From the NCBI RefSeq assembly GCF_014656415.1, contig NZ_BNCJ01000009.1, positions 115,031 to 179,030 of the forward strand: DNA of 64,000 bases, written 5' to 3'. Below are positions 25,808-34,248 of the stretch, one piece after another (within the stretch, counting starts at the first letter, position 1; every line of letters begins with the position of its first letter). A program made the position numbers and the translations under genes. This DNA is from Seohaeicola zhoushanensis (GTDB lineage Bacteria > Pseudomonadota > Alphaproteobacteria > Rhodobacterales > Rhodobacteraceae). The notes under the pieces are model-generated. The model was not told the DNA's origin. It saw nothing but the letters and a program-made list of their open reading frames with translations, and searched no databases.

Positions 25808-27172
25808 TCACGCCTTCTCGAATCCGCGCGCGATTTCCCAGTCGGTCACGGTATTGGCAAAAGCCTCGACCTCGACCTCGGCGGCGCGGACGTAGTGGTC
25901 GACGACGGCGTCGCCCATCGCCTCGCGCAGCATGGTCGAGCCGCGCAGAGCCTCGGTCGCATCCTCCAGCGTGCGCGGAATGTCGGGCAGCTTGCCGTCG
26001 GTATATACCTCGCCTGTCACCGGAGCGCCGAGTTCGAGTTTGTCCTCCATCCCCTTGAGACCGGCGGCCAGCAGGGCGGCCTGGGCCAGGTAGGGGTTCA
26101 TGTCCGAGCCGGGGATGCGGCATTCCATGCGCACGGCCTTGCTGCCCTCGCCGCAGAGGCGGAAGCCGGCGGTGCGGTTGTCGACCGACCAGGCGATGCG
26201 GGTCGGCGCGAAGGTGCCGCGCATGAAGCGTTTGTAGCTGTTGACATAGGGCGCCATGAAGGCGGTGACGTCGCTGGCATAGGCGATCATGCCGGCGCAG
26301 AAGGACTTCATCTCGGCCGACATGCCGTGCGCGTCGGACTTTTCGTAGAAGAAGGGCGTGCCGTCCTTCCAGAGCGACAGGTGGATGTGCGCCGCGCTGC
26401 CGACACGGCTGCGGTGCCACTTGGGCAGGAAGGTCGCCGATGCGCCGTGCTGGAAGGCGATTTCCTTGATCGCCTGCTTGGCGATCGAGTGGTTGTCTGC
26501 GCAGTCCAGCGCCTCGGCATAGCGGATGTTCAGTTCTTCCTGGCCGGCCTCGGCCTCGCCCTTGGAGTTCTCGACCGGGACGCCGGCGGCAACCAGATGG
26601 TTGCGGATCGGGCGCATGATGTGCTCGTCCTTGGTCGAGCCGAGGATGTTGTAGTCGAGGTTGTAGGGCACGTAGGGCTTGAGGTTGCGGTAGCCTTCCT
26701 CGCGCAGCTGGTCGTAGCTGCCCTTGAACAGGAAGAATTCCAGCTCGGTCGCCATCATCGGCGTCAGGCCGAGCGCCTCGGCGCGGGCGATCTGGCGCTT
26801 GAGGATGGCGCGGGGGGAATGCGGGATGTCGCCGTGGCCGTGGTGGTCGACGATGTCGCAGAGCACCATCGCGGTGCCTTCGAGCCAGGGCACGCGGCGC
26901 AGGGTCGAGAGGTCGGGGCGCAGGGCATAGTCGCCATAGCCGGCGGCCCAGGACGTCGAGGCATAGCCGTCAGGCGTGTCCATCTCGAGGTCGGTCGCCA
27001 GCAGGTAGTTGCAGCAATGGGTCTCTTCCCAGGCGCTCTGCACGAAATGCGTGCCGGTGAAGCGCTTGCCCATCAACCGGCCCTGCATGTCGACAAGGCA
27101 GGCGAGGACGGTATCGATGCGGCCCGCCGCCACCTCGGCCTTGAGGGTGTCGAAGGTCATGTTGCCGGGCAT
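25808..27172 (-). CDS. glutamine synthetase family protein (gamma-glutamylamine synthetase type)
   Basis: A 454-residue enzyme of the PuuA/GlnA4-like branch. The beta-grasp N-domain is residues 1-100. The catalytic domain shows ENSKGEAEAGQEEL (metal-binding Glu residues), GSAAHIHLSLW (metal His and substrate-site), NSYKRFMRG, NRTAGFRLCG and RMECRIPGSDMNPYLA. These enzymes join glutamate gamma-carboxyl to an amine rather than to ammonia. The motif set alone does not give the amine; ethanolamine, putrescine, isopropylamine or alaninol are known for relatives. The next two genes oxidise alcohol to aldehyde to acid. ATG at 27172 with AAGGAGA upstream. Confidence 0.88.
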   Translation of the reverse strand: MPGNMTFDTLKAEVAAGRIDTVLACLVDMQGRLMGKRFTGTHFVQSAWEETHCCNYLLATDLEMDTPDGYASTSWAAGYGDYALRPDLSTLRRVPWLEGTAMVLCDIVDHHGHGDIPHSPRAILKRQIARAEALGLTPMMATELEFFLFKGSYDQLREEGYRNLKPYVPYNLDYNILGSTKDEHIMRPIRNHLVAAGVPVENSKGEAEAGQEELNIRYAEALDCADNHSIAKQAIKEIAFQHGASATFLPKWHRSRVGSAAHIHLSLWKDGTPFFYEKSDAHGMSAEMKSFCAGMIAYASDVTAFMAPYVNSYKRFMRGTFAPTRIAWSVDNRTAGFRLCGEGSKAVRMECRIPGSDMNPYLAQAALLAAGLKGMEDKLELGAPVTGEVYTDGKLPDIPRTLEDATEALRGSTMLREAMGDAVVDHYVRAAEVEVEAFANTVTDWEIARGFEKA

Positions 27173-27195
27173 GGTCGTCTCCTTGGATCAGGTGA

Positions 27196-27216
27196 GCCCC
27201 GGAGGATCTCCGGGGC
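27196..27216 (-). promoter_or_regulatory. hairpin between dctP-type gene and ligase gene
   Basis: GCCCCGGAG pairs perfectly with CTCCGGGGC around a three-base loop, 26 bases after the stop of the binding-protein gene. On the minus strand the following bases are TCACCTGATCC with no T-tract. A hairpin here could stabilise the mRNA end for the abundant binding protein while letting part of the transcripts continue. Confidence 0.6.
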
Positions 27217-27241
27217 CCTTTTCGTGTCGCTGGAAAGGCGA

Positions 27242-28270
27242 TCAGGTATAGCGGTAGGGCCGACCGGCCTTGTTCATGTCGGAATTGTACTTCCGGAAGA
27301 TCTCGACGATCTTGGCCTTGGTCGGGCTTTCGGCCGCGATCTCATCCCAGAACTTGACGGCCGCATCCTCGACCGTCTGCCATTCGGCGTCGGGGATCGT
27401 GGTCAGCTTCATCTTGTCGCCGTTGACGCGCAAGGACGCCTCGCCGCCCCAGTACCACCACTGGCGGTAATAGTGCGACTGTTCCATGCAGACCTTGAGC
27501 AGTTCCTTGAGGTCTTCCGGCAGCTCGTCCCAGCGGCCCTGGTTCGCGAAGAAGTGGCCGATCCAGGCGCCCGAAATGTTGTTCGTCAGGAAATAGTTGG
27601 TCACATCGGCCCAACCGACGGTGTAGTCCTCGGTGATGCCCGACCATGCGATGCCGTCAAGCTCGCCGGTCTGCACCGCGACCTCGATGTCTTCCCAGGG
27701 CAGCGTCACCGGAACCACGCCGAACTGGCTGAGGAAACGGCCGGCGGTCGGGAAGGTGAAGACGCGCTTCCCTTCCAGGTCCTTCAGCGAGTTGATCGGG
27801 TCCTTGGTGGCAAAGTGGCAGGGGTCCCAGGACCCGGCCGAGATGTGCTGCACGCCGACCTTGGCGTATTCCTCTTTCCAGATCGCATCCAGGCCGTACT
27901 GGTTGAACAGAACCGGCACGTCGAGCGAGTAGCGCGAGCCGAAGGGGAAGTAGCCGCCGAAGACGGTGACGTCGGTGGGCGAGGCCATCGAGTCGTCATC
28001 GGACTGCACGGCGTCGATGGTGCCGCGCTGCATGGCCTGGAACAGTTCGCCCGTGGGCACCAGCTGGTCGGCGAAATACAGTTCGATCTGCATCCGGTCG
28101 CCGGCGATCTTGTTGAAGGTGTCGATGGCGGGTTTCACCACATGTTCGGCGAGGGCGGCGCCGGCATAGGTCTGCAGGCGCCATTTGATCGTGGACTGCG
28201 CCAGCGCCGGCGTGGCCAGCGCGGCGGGGGCGGCGGCGGCCCCGGCGATGAACTTGCGTCTTGTGGTCAT
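27242..28270 (-). CDS. TRAP transporter substrate-binding protein, DctP type
   Basis: A 342-residue periplasmic protein with a twin-arginine signal (TTRRKFIAGAAAAPAALATPALAQ, cut after residue 25). The DctP family fold is shown by KPAIDTFNKIAGDRMQIELYFADQLVP, PWEDIEVAVQTGELDGIAWSG and the central loop DLEGKRVFTFPTAGRFL. This type is often annotated mannitol/chloroaromatic. TRAP binding proteins usually hold an organic carboxylate through a conserved arginine; which Arg is used here cannot be told. It captures the substrate for the DctQM pair encoded just upstream. Confidence 0.9.
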   Translation of the reverse strand: MTTRRKFIAGAAAAPAALATPALAQSTIKWRLQTYAGAALAEHVVKPAIDTFNKIAGDRMQIELYFADQLVPTGELFQAMQRGTIDAVQSDDDSMASPTDVTVFGGYFPFGSRYSLDVPVLFNQYGLDAIWKEEYAKVGVQHISAGSWDPCHFATKDPINSLKDLEGKRVFTFPTAGRFLSQFGVVPVTLPWEDIEVAVQTGELDGIAWSGITEDYTVGWADVTNYFLTNNISGAWIGHFFANQGRWDELPEDLKELLKVCMEQSHYYRQWWYWGGEASLRVNGDKMKLTTIPDAEWQTVEDAAVKFWDEIAAESPTKAKIVEIFRKYNSDMNKAGRPYRYT

Positions 28271-28322
28271 TCTCTCTCTCCTTGTGGTTTTCGGATGCCC
28301 GCTTGACCGGGTTCTTGTTGGT

Positions 28323-29648
28323 TCACTTGCTGTAGACGAGATCGGGCAGCCAGAGCGCGATCTCGGGGAAGATCATCACCACCGCCAGGGCCAGGCCCAT
28401 GACGATCACGAACGGGGTGATCGAGGCATAGATATCGCGCAGGCCGATCTCGGGCGGGGCCATCGCGCGCATCAGGAAGAGGTTGTAGCCGAAGGGCGGC
28501 GTCATGTAGGCGATCTGGGTGGTGATGGTGTAGAGCACGCCGTACCAGATCAGGTCGAAGCCCAGCGCATCGACCAGCGGCACGTAGAGCGGCGCCACGA
28601 TCACCAGCATGGCGGTGTCGTCGAGGAAGGTGCCCATGACGATGAAGCTGAGTTGCATCAGGATGAGTATCATCCAGGGGCTGAGGTGCATCTGTTCGGT
28701 GAACAGGTTCTCGATCGCCTTGACTGCGCCTAGCCCGTCGAAGACCGCGCCGAAGGCGAGGGCGGCGAGGATGATCCACATGAACATGCAGGAGATGCCG
28801 AGGGTGGATCGGATCGAGACCTCGAAGACCTCGCGCGTCATACGGCCCTTGACCACGGCGGCGAGGAAGGCCGCCAGCGCGCCGATGGCCGAGCTTTCGA
28901 CCAGCGAGGTCCAGCCGTTGACGAAGGGGATCATCATGGTGGCGAAGATCACCAGCGGCAGGATGCCGGCACGCAGCAGGGCCAGCTTTTCCGACAGCGG
29001 GATATCGCGTTCCTCGCGCGACAGGACCGGGCCGAGGTCTGGGTTCAGCTTGCAGCGCGCCCAGATGTAGATGATGAACATCGCCGCCATCATCAGGCCA
29101 GGCACAACGCCCGCAAGCCAGAGCTGCCCGACCGGCTGGCGCGCGATCATCGCATAAAGCACGAGCACGACGGAGGGCGGCACGAGGATGCCGAGGGATG
29201 AGCCGGCCTGGATCACCCCCGTGACCATCCTTTTATCGTAGCCACGTTTAAGCAGTTCCGGCAGGGCGATGGTGGCGCCGATGGCCATGCCGGCGACCGA
29301 GAGGCCGTTCATCGCCGAGATCAGCACCATCAGGCCGATGGTGCCGATGGCGAGGCCGCCATGCACACCGCCCATCCAGACGTGGAACATCTTGTAGAGG
29401 TCGTCGGCGATCTTGGATTCGCTCAGGACGTAGCCCATGAAGATGAACATCGGCAGAGTCAGCAGCGGATACCACTTCATCAGCTTCATCGCCGCCGAGA
29501 AGCCGAGGTCGTAGCCGCCCCGGTCGCCCCAGAGCAGCAGCGCGGCGACAACCGCGACGAAGCCGATGGCGCCGAACACGCGCTGGCCAGTCATCAGCAT
29601 CAGCATCATGGTCGAGAACATGAGAAGGGCGATCAGTTCGTAGGACAT
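28323..29648 (-). CDS. TRAP transporter large permease, DctM type
   Basis: A 441-residue protein with 12 or more hydrophobic helices, starting MSYELIALLMFSTMMLMLMTGQ. Family landmarks include GASLGILVPPSV-like GSSLGILVPPS, and the C-terminal FLDDTAMLVIVAPLYVPL, the sodium-dependent transport half. It imports solutes with a Na+ gradient. The start ATG overlaps the stop of the DctQ gene; the longer open frame is not used. Confidence 0.92.
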   Translation of the reverse strand: MSYELIALLMFSTMMLMLMTGQRVFGAIGFVAVVAALLLWGDRGGYDLGFSAAMKLMKWYPLLTLPMFIFMGYVLSESKIADDLYKMFHVWMGGVHGGLAIGTIGLMVLISAMNGLSVAGMAIGATIALPELLKRGYDKRMVTGVIQAGSSLGILVPPSVVLVLYAMIARQPVGQLWLAGVVPGLMMAAMFIIYIWARCKLNPDLGPVLSREERDIPLSEKLALLRAGILPLVIFATMMIPFVNGWTSLVESSAIGALAAFLAAVVKGRMTREVFEVSIRSTLGISCMFMWIILAALAFGAVFDGLGAVKAIENLFTEQMHLSPWMILILMQLSFIVMGTFLDDTAMLVIVAPLYVPLVDALGFDLIWYGVLYTITTQIAYMTPPFGYNLFLMRAMAPPEIGLRDIYASITPFVIVMGLALAVVMIFPEIALWLPDLVYSK

Positions 29649-30259
29649 CAGATCGCCTCGCGCGGAATATCTTCGCCCCGGATGCGCAGGATGTCCTTGG
29701 CGAGCTCGGACAGCGACTGCATCAGCATCAGGAAGAGGCCAAAGACCATAATGGCCTTGATCGGCCAGAGATAGGGGCGCCAGGCAGTCGGGCTGCGCTC
29801 GAACCGGCCGAGTACCTCGTTGGCGCCCTCGAGGCCGCCGGTGATGAACCCCTTGATGAGATTGCCGAAGAAGGCGAAGGGCTCGGTCCCGAAATGGCCC
29901 AGCGAATAGGCGGTGGAGCCGATGCCGCCCCAGAGCAGGATGCCGAGGTAGAACAGCAGGAACATGACGGTGATGGCGTCGAACCAGGCTTTCCGGGTCT
30001 CGGTCCAGTCGCCGTAGAGCAGGTCCATCCGCACGTTCGATCCCATCTGGATCGAGTAGGGGCCGCCGAGGATGTAATAGGCGACCATGGCGAATTGGGC
30101 CATCTCCAGCGTCCAGAGAGACGGCAGGAAGAAGGTCTTCGAGATCGAGGACCAAAGCAGGATGCCCATCATCACGAAGATGCCGTACATCATGATACGC
30201 CCGACCCGGCGGTTGAACCGGTCGGTGACGTGGACGAAGACGTGCAAGGCCCCGTTCAT
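29648..30259 (-). CDS. TRAP transporter small permease, DctQ type
   Basis: A 203-residue protein with four membrane helices. It contains the characteristic GIFVMMGILLWSSISKTFF (helix 1) and NVRMDLLYGDWTETRKAW (cytoplasmic loop), and is slightly longer than usual. It forms the integral membrane complex with DctM. It overlaps the amidohydrolase upstream by four bases and DctM downstream by one base. Confidence 0.9.
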   Translation of the reverse strand: MNGALHVFVHVTDRFNRRVGRIMMYGIFVMMGILLWSSISKTFFLPSLWTLEMAQFAMVAYYILGGPYSIQMGSNVRMDLLYGDWTETRKAWFDAITVMFLLFYLGILLWGGIGSTAYSLGHFGTEPFAFFGNLIKGFITGGLEGANEVLGRFERSPTAWRPYLWPIKAIMVFGLFLMLMQSLSELAKDILRIRGEDIPREAI

Positions 30260-31017
30260 GGCGCGGCTCCTGCGGTGCCGGGCATCCGTCCGAGCGCCGC
30301 GGGCAGGGTGCGGGCGAGCAGCGCTGCCACATCGGCGGCGCGCGCCGGGTCGGCGAGGAGATCGTTCCTCACTTCGAGCATCACGTTGGGCAGGCCACGC
30401 GCGATGGCGTGACGCTTGAGCGAATGGGTGACGCCGTCGGCCGGGCCGTAGGGCTGGTTGCGCTCGATGCGGTAGGGCGCGCCTTCGAGCTCGGCGAGCA
30501 GCGCGTCGGCGAGGCGGGTGTCGGTGTCGTGCAAGACGCCGATCTCGACCGGGCGGTGCTTGCCGAAATAGACCGGCGTGAAGGAGTGCACGGTGATGAG
30601 CGCCGCTGGACGGGCGGCTTCCATCGCCGCGTCGACCGCCGCGCAGAACGGGTGGTAGATGCGGTTCGCCCGGTCGGCACGGGCCTCGGGCGAGAGGCCG
30701 CGATTGCCGGGGATCTCGTGGATTTCGCTCTTCTCGGGCACCGAATCCGGGGCCTCGGGCGGGCGGTTGCAGTCGTAGAGCAGACGCGACACCGCGCCGA
30801 AGACCAGCGGCACGCCCATCGCGGCAGACAGGTGCCGAGAGAGCGTCAGCGCGCCCGGATCCCAGGCGGCATGGCTGAAGCGGGTCTCGGGCGGCAGGCC
30901 AAGTTCGCGGAACTCCGCGGGAATCTCGGCCGAGGCATGTTCACAGAGGAGCAGGGCCGGCGCGGCACCGGCAAGTCCCTCGGTCGTGGCTGCGTCGAAA
31001 TCTGCGCTTTGTGTCAT
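30256..31017 (-). CDS. N-formylglutamate amidohydrolase family protein
   Basis: A 253-residue hydrolase. Family signs are LLLCEHASAEIP near the N-terminus, LLYDCNRPPEAPDSVPEKSEI, the metal-binding His in ITVHSFTPVYF and RIERNQPYG. Canonical HutG-type enzymes hydrolyse N-formylglutamate or relatives. Placed at the head of this operon it may instead cut a gamma-glutamyl product, but that is inference. The ATG at 31017 has GGGGGA upstream. It is the first gene of the operon and faces the RpiR regulator. Confidence 0.85.
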   Translation of the reverse strand: MTQSADFDAATTEGLAGAAPALLLCEHASAEIPAEFRELGLPPETRFSHAAWDPGALTLSRHLSAAMGVPLVFGAVSRLLYDCNRPPEAPDSVPEKSEIHEIPGNRGLSPEARADRANRIYHPFCAAVDAAMEAARPAALITVHSFTPVYFGKHRPVEIGVLHDTDTRLADALLAELEGAPYRIERNQPYGPADGVTHSLKRHAIARGLPNVMLEVRNDLLADPARAADVAALLARTLPAALGRMPGTAGAAP

Positions 31018-31145
31018 TGGTCCCCCGTCCAAGGCAGGTTTCTTCAGCAGCATGGTGGCTGTCAACCGCAATTCTGAAAGTTTCTCTTCTTTGATGGCGG
31101 CTTTGAAAGTATGATTACAAAACCGACATCGGGAAGGGCAGACAA
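31018..31145. promoter_or_regulatory. divergent promoter region of the TRAP operon and RpiR regulator
   Basis: The 128-base gap contains both promoters. TGAAAGT-like repeats occur at 31075-31081 and 31104-31110, 29 bases apart in direct orientation, close to three helical turns; they could be a regulator site but were not tested. The RpiR gene uses a TTG start with GGGAAGGG before it. Confidence 0.35.
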
Positions 31146-32009
31146 TTGGCGGAAACGGCGCAAGAGCGCATCAAGGCGGTGGGCGGTCAGCTGACCCGGG
31201 CCGAGCGTCAGCTGGCGGATGTGATTCTCGAGAACTACCCGATGTCGGGGCTTGGCTCGATCACGCGGCTGGCCGAGAAGGCGGGGGTCTCGTCGCCCAC
31301 GGTGGCGCGGATGGTGCAGAAATTGGGGTTTTCCGGCTTTCCCGAGTTCCAGGAGGCGCTGCGCGACGAGCTTGAGGCGCAGATCTCGAACCCGATCGCC
31401 AAGCACGAGAGCTGGTCGGAAGCGGCCCCGCAGGGGCATATCCTGAACCGCTTCACCGATGCGGTGATGTCGAACATCCGCCAGACGCTGGCCCATGCCG
31501 ATCCCGCCGAGTTCGACGCGGTGACGGCGCTTCTTGCCGATTCGACGCGGGCGGTCTTTGTCGCGGGCGGGCGTATCACCCATGCGCTGGCCGAGTATCT
31601 GCACATGCACCTGCATGTGATCCGTCCCCGGGTCCAGTTGATCCGGACCACGAACAACGCCTGGCCGCACGACCTGCTCGACCTCGAGGCTGGCGACGTG
31701 GTCATCCTGTTCGACGTGCGCCGTTACGAGAACACGACGCTGAAACTGGCCGAGATCGCGGCACAGCGCGGGGCCAGGATCGTGCTGTTCACGGACCAGT
31801 GGCAGTCGCCGATCGCGCGCCATGCCACGGCATCGTTCAACTGCCGGATCGAGGCGCCTTCGGCCTGGGATTCGACGGTTGCGATGCAATTGATGTCGGA
31901 AACGCTGATCGCCGCGGTGCAGGAACGGGCCTGGGAGCAGACCCGAGAACGCATGAAGACGCTGGAGGAAATCTTCGACGCGACCCGCATCTTCCGCAAG
32001 TTCGTGTGA
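31146..32009 (+). CDS. RpiR/MurR-family transcriptional regulator
   Basis: A 287-residue regulator with an N-terminal HTH_6 (LTRAERQLADVILENYP, SSPTVARMVQKLGFSGFPEFQEAL) and a C-terminal SIS domain (RAVFVAGGRITHALAEYLHMHL). SIS domains bind a phosphosugar or other small effector. It is transcribed divergently from the TRAP/gamma-glutamylation operon, the usual position for its regulator. TTG start; the in-frame alternatives downstream would remove part of the HTH. Confidence 0.88.
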   Translation: MAETAQERIKAVGGQLTRAERQLADVILENYPMSGLGSITRLAEKAGVSSPTVARMVQKLGFSGFPEFQEALRDELEAQISNPIAKHESWSEAAPQGHILNRFTDAVMSNIRQTLAHADPAEFDAVTALLADSTRAVFVAGGRITHALAEYLHMHLHVIRPRVQLIRTTNNAWPHDLLDLEAGDVVILFDVRRYENTTLKLAEIAAQRGARIVLFTDQWQSPIARHATASFNCRIEAPSAWDSTVAMQLMSETLIAAVQERAWEQTRERMKTLEEIFDATRIFRKFV

Positions 32010-32134
32010 AATCGCGACTTTTTTGGACGGGTATTACTTCACAAGGCCGGCCCGTATACCTACATTACGCGCGAACACGGTTCGGCGCAGATCAAGCCTG
32101 ATCAAGCGGCGGCGGGACGACAGGGGATTACCTT

Positions 32135-32617
32135 TTGCGCATCATCGGGACGGCATTGATTCTTGCTGCCATGTGGCTGCTGATGTCTGGCCTCTACAAG
32201 CCGCTGATCCTCGGGTTCGGCGCGGCTTCGGTCCTGCTGGTGGTCTTCGTCCTGCGCCGTATGGACGCGATTGACGGTGACCGCGTTCAGCTGCGCCTCA
32301 AGCCGCTCGCGTCGCTTGGATACCTGATCTGGCTGCTCAAGGAGATCGCCAAGTCGAACTGGGTGGTGACCAAGATCATCCTCAAGCCGTCAATGCCGAT
32401 CCGCCAGCACCTTTTCGTGGTGCCGCTGACGCAGGAAAGCGATCTCGGCCAGACGATATTCGCAAATTCCATCACGCTGACGCCGGGGACCATCACGGTC
32501 GAGACCGAACCGGGGCACTTCCTGGTCCATGCGCTGGCCTATTCCGACGGGGATGACGACGGCCTTGCCGACATGGACCGCCGCGTGAGCGCAATCGAGA
32601 AGAGGGTGGCCGCCTGA
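32135..32617 (+). CDS. mrpE: Mrp antiporter subunit E (MnhE)
   Basis: A 160-residue protein with two N-terminal membrane helices and the family pattern LIWLLKEIAKSNWVV, then IILKPSMPI and TPGTITVETEPGHFLVHAL. MrpE is a peripheral assembly/stability subunit. TTG start after AGGGG. It opens a ten-gene operon with almost every gene overlapping the next by one to eight bases. The other subunits come next in the order F, G, MrpA C-terminal part, B, C, D. Confidence 0.9.
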   Translation: MRIIGTALILAAMWLLMSGLYKPLILGFGAASVLLVVFVLRRMDAIDGDRVQLRLKPLASLGYLIWLLKEIAKSNWVVTKIILKPSMPIRQHLFVVPLTQESDLGQTIFANSITLTPGTITVETEPGHFLVHALAYSDGDDDGLADMDRRVSAIEKRVAA

Positions 32618-32910
32618 TGTTCATCGTAGCAGCCCTGTCCCTCTTCATTGCCATGCTGCTGGTTCTCGTCCGGCTGTTCAACGGGCCGACGCTCTATGAC
32701 CGGGTGCTGGCCGTGAACACTTTCGGCACCTTCACCGTGCTGTTCATCGGCGTGCTCGGCTTCCTGAACGGGCGGCCGGATTTCCTCGACATCAGCCTGC
32801 TTTACGCGCTGATCAACTTCGTGGGCACGATCGCCATCCTCAAGTTCTTCCGCTACCGCGCCATCGGCGACCAGCCGCGGCCGAGCGACCAGGCCGAGGG
32901 AGAGGTCTGA
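32617..32910 (+). CDS. mrpF: Mrp antiporter subunit F (MnhF)
   Basis: A 97-residue protein with three hydrophobic helices and the signature VRLFNGPTLYDRVLAVNTFG and ISLLYALINFVGTIAILKFF. The ATG overlaps the preceding stop. Confidence 0.92.
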   Translation: MFIVAALSLFIAMLLVLVRLFNGPTLYDRVLAVNTFGTFTVLFIGVLGFLNGRPDFLDISLLYALINFVGTIAILKFFRYRAIGDQPRPSDQAEGEV

Positions 32911-33257
32911 TGGAGCTTCTCGTCGAGATCCTGAGCTGGATCTTCATCCTGTCCGGGTCGTTCTTCACCGTGGTCGGTGCCTTCGGGATCCTGCGTTTCC
33001 CTGATTTCTGGGCGCGGTTGCATGCGGCCTCGATCTCGGACAGCGCCGGGATGATCCTGCTGCTGATCGGCATGGCGTTGCAGGCGGGATGGACGCTGGT
33101 GACAGTCAAGCTGATCATCATCGGCATCTTCCTCTTCATCACCGGACCCACCTCGACCCATGCCGCCGCCAGCGCGGCGCTGGTGTCGGGCCTGCGGCCC
33201 AAGGAGCACCCCGGACTGACCGGTGCGCAAACGCCCCCGCCCGAGAAGCAAAACTGA
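32910..33257 (+). CDS. mrpG: Mrp antiporter subunit G (MnhG)
   Basis: A 115-residue protein with three helices and the family pattern GSFFTVVGAFGILRFPDFWARLHAAS followed by TGPTSTHAAASAA. It starts at the last base of mrpF and overlaps the next gene by one base. Confidence 0.93.
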   Translation: MELLVEILSWIFILSGSFFTVVGAFGILRFPDFWARLHAASISDSAGMILLLIGMALQAGWTLVTVKLIIIGIFLFITGPTSTHAAASAALVSGLRPKEHPGLTGAQTPPPEKQN

Positions 33258-33808
33258 TGGAAATGTTGATCGACATCGTGCTGTTCTCGATGATGGTGGC
33301 GACCGCGCTGGCCATCGTGAGACTGCGCAGCCTCTTTGCCGTGGTCATGCTGGCCGGCGTCTTCAGCCTGCTGTCGGCCTTGCTGCTGGTGACGCTCGAT
33401 GCTGTTGACGTCGCCTTTACCGAGGCCGCGGTGGGAGCGGGGATCTCGACCGTTCTGATGCTGAGCACGCTGGCGCTGACCTCGCGGTCGGAGCAGCCCT
33501 CGGCCAAGGCCGGGCTGACCCCGCTGCTGGTCGTGCTCGTCACCGGTGCGGCGCTGGTCTACGGCACGCTCGACATGCCGAGCTTTGGCGACCCGAACGC
33601 GCCGGCGACGACCCATGTGGCGCCGGACTACCTCGAACGCAGCCAGCACGAGATCGGCGTGCCGAACGTCGTGACCGCCATCCTCGCGAGCTATCGCGGG
33701 TTTGACACCTTGGGCGAGACCGGCGTGGTCTTTACCGCCGGCATCGGCGTGCTGCTGCTGATAAGCGGCCTGCGCCGGCGTCGCCGCCAGAAGGGCGAAG
33801 AAGAATGA
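33257..33808 (+). CDS. MrpA C-terminal-like subunit (DUF4040/MbhD-MbhE type)
   Basis: A 183-residue membrane protein equal to the C-terminal part of canonical MrpA, here as a separate gene. The first half is DUF4040 (MbhD-like) with VVMLAGVFSLLSALLLV and DVAFTEAAVGAGI. The second half has ASYRGFDTLGETGVV, the MrpA C-terminal signature that in archaeal complexes is MbhE. This split is seen in Mbh/Mbx-type complexes and some bacterial Mrp systems. A large antiporter part of MrpA is absent from this gene; ND5-like proteins come later in the operon. Confidence 0.85.
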   Translation: MEMLIDIVLFSMMVATALAIVRLRSLFAVVMLAGVFSLLSALLLVTLDAVDVAFTEAAVGAGISTVLMLSTLALTSRSEQPSAKAGLTPLLVVLVTGAALVYGTLDMPSFGDPNAPATTHVAPDYLERSQHEIGVPNVVTAILASYRGFDTLGETGVVFTAGIGVLLLISGLRRRRRQKGEEE

Positions 33809-34248
33809 TCCGCCATCACCTCATCCTCCGCGTCGTTACCAAGCTGCTGATCGGCCCGATCATGCTGTTCGCGCTCTACGTGCAGTTCCACGGCGACTAT
33901 TCGCCCGGCGGCGGCTTCCAGGCCGGCGTGATCATGGCGGTGGCCTTCATCATCTACGGCGTGGTCTTCGGGCTGGCGACGGTGCAGCAGGTGCTGCCGC
34001 CCTGGCTGGTGCACAAGCTGCTGGCGCTGGGCGTCATCATCTATGCCGGCACCGGTTTCGCGAGCCTGTTCCTGGGCTATGCCTATCTGGATTACGGCGC
34101 CTTCTCGCCAGCCCACCCCGAGCATGGCCAGCACTGGGGCATCCTGGCGGTCGAACTGGGTGTGGGCATCACTGTCACCGGCGTGATGGTGGCGGTCTAT
34201 TATGCCTTCGCAGCGCGCACTCCGATGCTCAGCGACGAGGACTGGTGA
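33805..34248 (+). CDS. mrpB: Mrp antiporter subunit B (MnhB domain)
   Basis: A 147-residue MnhB protein with four hydrophobic helices and the signature FALYVQFHGDYSPGGGFQAGVI, typical of MrpB. Overlaps the preceding gene by four bases. Confidence 0.9.
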   Translation: MIRHHLILRVVTKLLIGPIMLFALYVQFHGDYSPGGGFQAGVIMAVAFIIYGVVFGLATVQQVLPPWLVHKLLALGVIIYAGTGFASLFLGYAYLDYGAFSPAHPEHGQHWGILAVELGVGITVTGVMVAVYYAFAARTPMLSDEDW

